From the NCBI GenBank assembly GCA_018449715.1, contig JAAVVA010000002.1:124001-188000 (forward strand): 64,000 nucleotides of DNA. Direction: 5' to 3'. Below the pieces are notes generated by a model. The model was given only the letters and a program-made list of their open reading frames with translations, had not been told where the DNA came from and did not search any database. This DNA comes from Acidobacteriaceae bacterium dw_441. GTDB taxonomy: Bacteria; Acidobacteriota; Terriglobia; Terriglobales; Acidobacteriaceae. Of this stretch, positions 62,448 to 64,000 are shown one piece after another (position 1 is the stretch's first letter; the number at the start of each line of letters is the position of its first letter). Position numbers and translations under genes: made by a program.

Positions 62448-63308
62448 TTGAGCCCTGAACAGGAAACATCGCCGGGATTTGCCCCCACCGACTCTCCCAA
62501 GGAGACTGCCGCGTCTTCGCCTGCGCATCAGACGCTGTCGGTGGCCATCATCACCCTCAACGAAGAGATCAACCTGGCCCGCACCCTGGCCAGCGTAAAG
62601 TTCGCCGACGAGGTCATCGTCGTCGACTCCGGCTCGACCGACCGCACCCTCGAAATCGCCCATGCCGCCGGGGCCAAGGTCGTATCCGAGTCTTGGCAGG
62701 GATTCGCCCGCCAGAAAAACTTTGCCATCGAAAAGTGCTCCGGGACATGGATTCTCTCACTCGACGCCGACGAAGAACTCTCCGAAGAGCTGCAGCATGA
62801 GATTCTCATCCTGCTGCGCGGCAAGCCGCAAGCCGACGCCTACATGATCCGTCGCCGCAATCTCTTCCTCGAACGTTGGATACGCTTCGGCGGCTACTAC
62901 CCCGACCCCAAGCTGCGCCTCTTCCGCCGCTACTCCGCGAACTTCGCCCCGCCGGCGCGCTTCACCGAGCGGCCCGTTCACGAGACCATCGCCTTCGACG
63001 GCATCCTCGAAACGCTCAACCACGACCTCATCCACCACGCCTACCCCACCATCGAAAGCTACCTCGAGCACATGGACCGCTACAGCACGCTCGGGGCGCA
63101 GATCATCGTCGATAAGGGCAAAACCAGCCGCTCGTGGTGGGCCTTCTACTACAACATCGTCATCATCCCCTTCTTCACCTTCCTGTGGAACTACGTCTTC
63201 CGGCTCGGCTTTCTCGACGGCCGTGAGGGTCTTCTGCTGCACATGTACCACTCAACGTACACGAGCTGGAAGTACGCGAAGGCCTGGCAAACAACCCGCA
63301 TCCGATAA
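62448..63308 (+). CDS. GT2 glycosyltransferase, LPS-core (WaaE/KdtX-like)
   Basis: 286 residues, with TTG at 62448 as the start, as no ATG precedes the conserved region. It has SVAIITLNEEINLARTLAS, VIVVDSGSTDRTLEIA, GFARQKNFAIEKC and LSLDADEELSEEL (DxD motif), followed by YMIRRRNLFLERWIRFGGYYPD. This matches the beta-1,4-glucosyltransferase (WaaE/LgtF-like) branch that adds glucose to LPS core heptose. A C-terminal hydrophobic segment may associate with the membrane. CACAAT lies seven bases before the TTG. Confidence 0.85.
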   Translation: MSPEQETSPGFAPTDSPKETAASSPAHQTLSVAIITLNEEINLARTLASVKFADEVIVVDSGSTDRTLEIAHAAGAKVVSESWQGFARQKNFAIEKCSGTWILSLDADEELSEELQHEILILLRGKPQADAYMIRRRNLFLERWIRFGGYYPDPKLRLFRRYSANFAPPARFTERPVHETIAFDGILETLNHDLIHHAYPTIESYLEHMDRYSTLGAQIIVDKGKTSRSWWAFYYNIVIIPFFTFLWNYVFRLGFLDGREGLLLHMYHSTYTSWKYAKAWQTTRIR

Positions 63309-63335
63309 GAAAAGGCGCATGTTACAAATGGACGC

Positions 63336-64000
63336 ATGCTCCTGCGCCCAGCTCTCTGCCTTCTACTTGCCACCTCGCTTGCAGCTCCACTCTCGGCCCA
63401 ATCCAGCGCCCAGTCCAGCGACTCGATCCGTACCGACGATCTCAAGGCCGACATCTACTTCCTCGCCTCGGACGACCTCGCCGGACGCAACTCCGGCAGC
63501 CTCGAAGACCACATCGCAACCGACTACATCGCCTCGGAGTTCCTCCGGCTCGGCCTGAAGCCGATGGGCGATAACGGCACCTTCTTCCAGGGCATGAACA
63601 TCCTCACCGGCCGCGTCGATCCCGAGCACACCACCCTGACCGCAACCGTCAACGGCTCCGACCACAGCTACGCCTTCGGCCAGGACCTCCAGCTCGCCCG
63701 CCAGAGCATCCGCAACACGAAGGCCTGCGGCGACGTCGTCTTCGCGGGATACGGCATCAGCGCGCCCGAGTTCGGCTACGACGATCTCACCGGACTCGAC
63801 CTCAAGGGCAAGGTCGCGCTCGTCTTCCTCCGCGAACCGCAGGCCAACGACCCCAACTCGAAGCTCATGGGAACGCTCGACACCTACCACGCCTTCAACT
63901 GGCAGAAGATCGAGGAGCTTCGCAAGCGCGGAGCCGCAGGCATCCTCATCGTGCAGGACCGCGTGCCGCGCCCCGTCAAGCCCATCCCTCCAACCTCGCC
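63336..64000 (+). CDS. M28-family peptidase, 5' part only
   Basis: The frame opens at 63336 and runs past the window end, giving 221 residues. The signal peptide is LLRPALCLLLATSLAAPLSAQ. The conserved N-terminal region is DLKADIYFLASDDLAGRNSGS, close to the opening of the M28 gene at 29668. A protease-associated (PA)-type insert follows (VVFAGYGISAPEFGYDDLTG, GKVALVFLREP, AAGILIVQDR), not seen in the earlier M28 protein. The zinc site lies beyond the window. Confidence 0.85.
   Translation, partial: MLLRPALCLLLATSLAAPLSAQSSAQSSDSIRTDDLKADIYFLASDDLAGRNSGSLEDHIATDYIASEFLRLGLKPMGDNGTFFQGMNILTGRVDPEHTTLTATVNGSDHSYAFGQDLQLARQSIRNTKACGDVVFAGYGISAPEFGYDDLTGLDLKGKVALVFLREPQANDPNSKLMGTLDTYHAFNWQKIEELRKRGAAGILIVQDRVPRPVKPIPPTS

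Overview
This 64 kb window looks like chromosome from an acidobacterium of the Terriglobales (Acidobacteriaceae; Edaphobacter, Granulicella or Terriglobus type). The grounds are a GC-rich, strongly third-position-biased coding style, two long Oar-like TonB-dependent receptors with an N-terminal carboxypeptidase-regulatory-like domain, a membrane-tethered winged-helix regulator beside them, bacillithiol synthesis (BshC), and F1 genes headed by paired b'/b stalk genes with no a or c gene beside them. The genus is inference. I see no tRNA, rRNA, CRISPR array, transposase or prophage.

Layout. 1-2,300: the start of a GT2 glycosyltransferase, SppA and an HU protein. 2,340-8,375: a small membrane protein followed by a complete CzcCBA-type tripartite metal efflux operon. 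8,400-10,410: an AT-richer islet holding a uracil-DNA-glycosylase-like gene and two uncharacterised genes, bounded by two closely similar terminator hairpins. 10,434-15,000: a PQQ-type sugar dehydrogenase, an EmrB-type exporter with its TetR regulator and two matching operators, and PgeF. 15,159-16,886: a fused AroD-AroE enzyme with a basic tail. 16,950-23,570: the operon atpF'-atpF-atpH-atpA-atpG-atpD-atpC, read on the minus strand from a clear promoter. 23,646-25,646: a candidate structured RNA, then hfq-hflX.

25,881-43,383 is mostly housekeeping: a DegT aminotransferase, an SH3 lipoprotein, a beta-propeller lipoprotein, an M28 peptidase, the peroxide-defence set ahpC/ahpD/perR, fabI, a DinB-fold protein, an Uup-like ABC-F ATPase, bshC, a NUDIX hydrolase, a cold-shock protein, polX, and ctaB with two small membrane proteins.

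43,413-58,842 is the accessory region of greatest interest. Six minus-strand genes lie head to tail: an Oar-like receptor interrupted by one amber codon, a CehA/McbA-type PHP hydrolase, a TAT-exported phospholipase C-like enzyme, a Ca-dependent PI-PLC-like enzyme, a YncE-propeller/phosphoesterase fusion, and a second, intact Oar-like receptor. A divergent gene encodes a membrane-anchored winged-helix regulator. I read this as a candidate locus for foraging on phosphodiesters or phospholipid head groups. 59,058-64,000 returns to core genes: ssb, two zinc-ribbon membrane proteins (one a LemA), a beta-barrel protein, a frataxin/CyaY protein, a GT2 glycosyltransferase and the start of an M28 peptidase.

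A recurring regulatory pattern is a TANNNT (-10-like) box 6-7 bases before a start codon that has no Shine-Dalgarno sequence (sppA, M28, perR, uup, ctaB, cyaY). This suggests that leaderless transcription is common in this genome.
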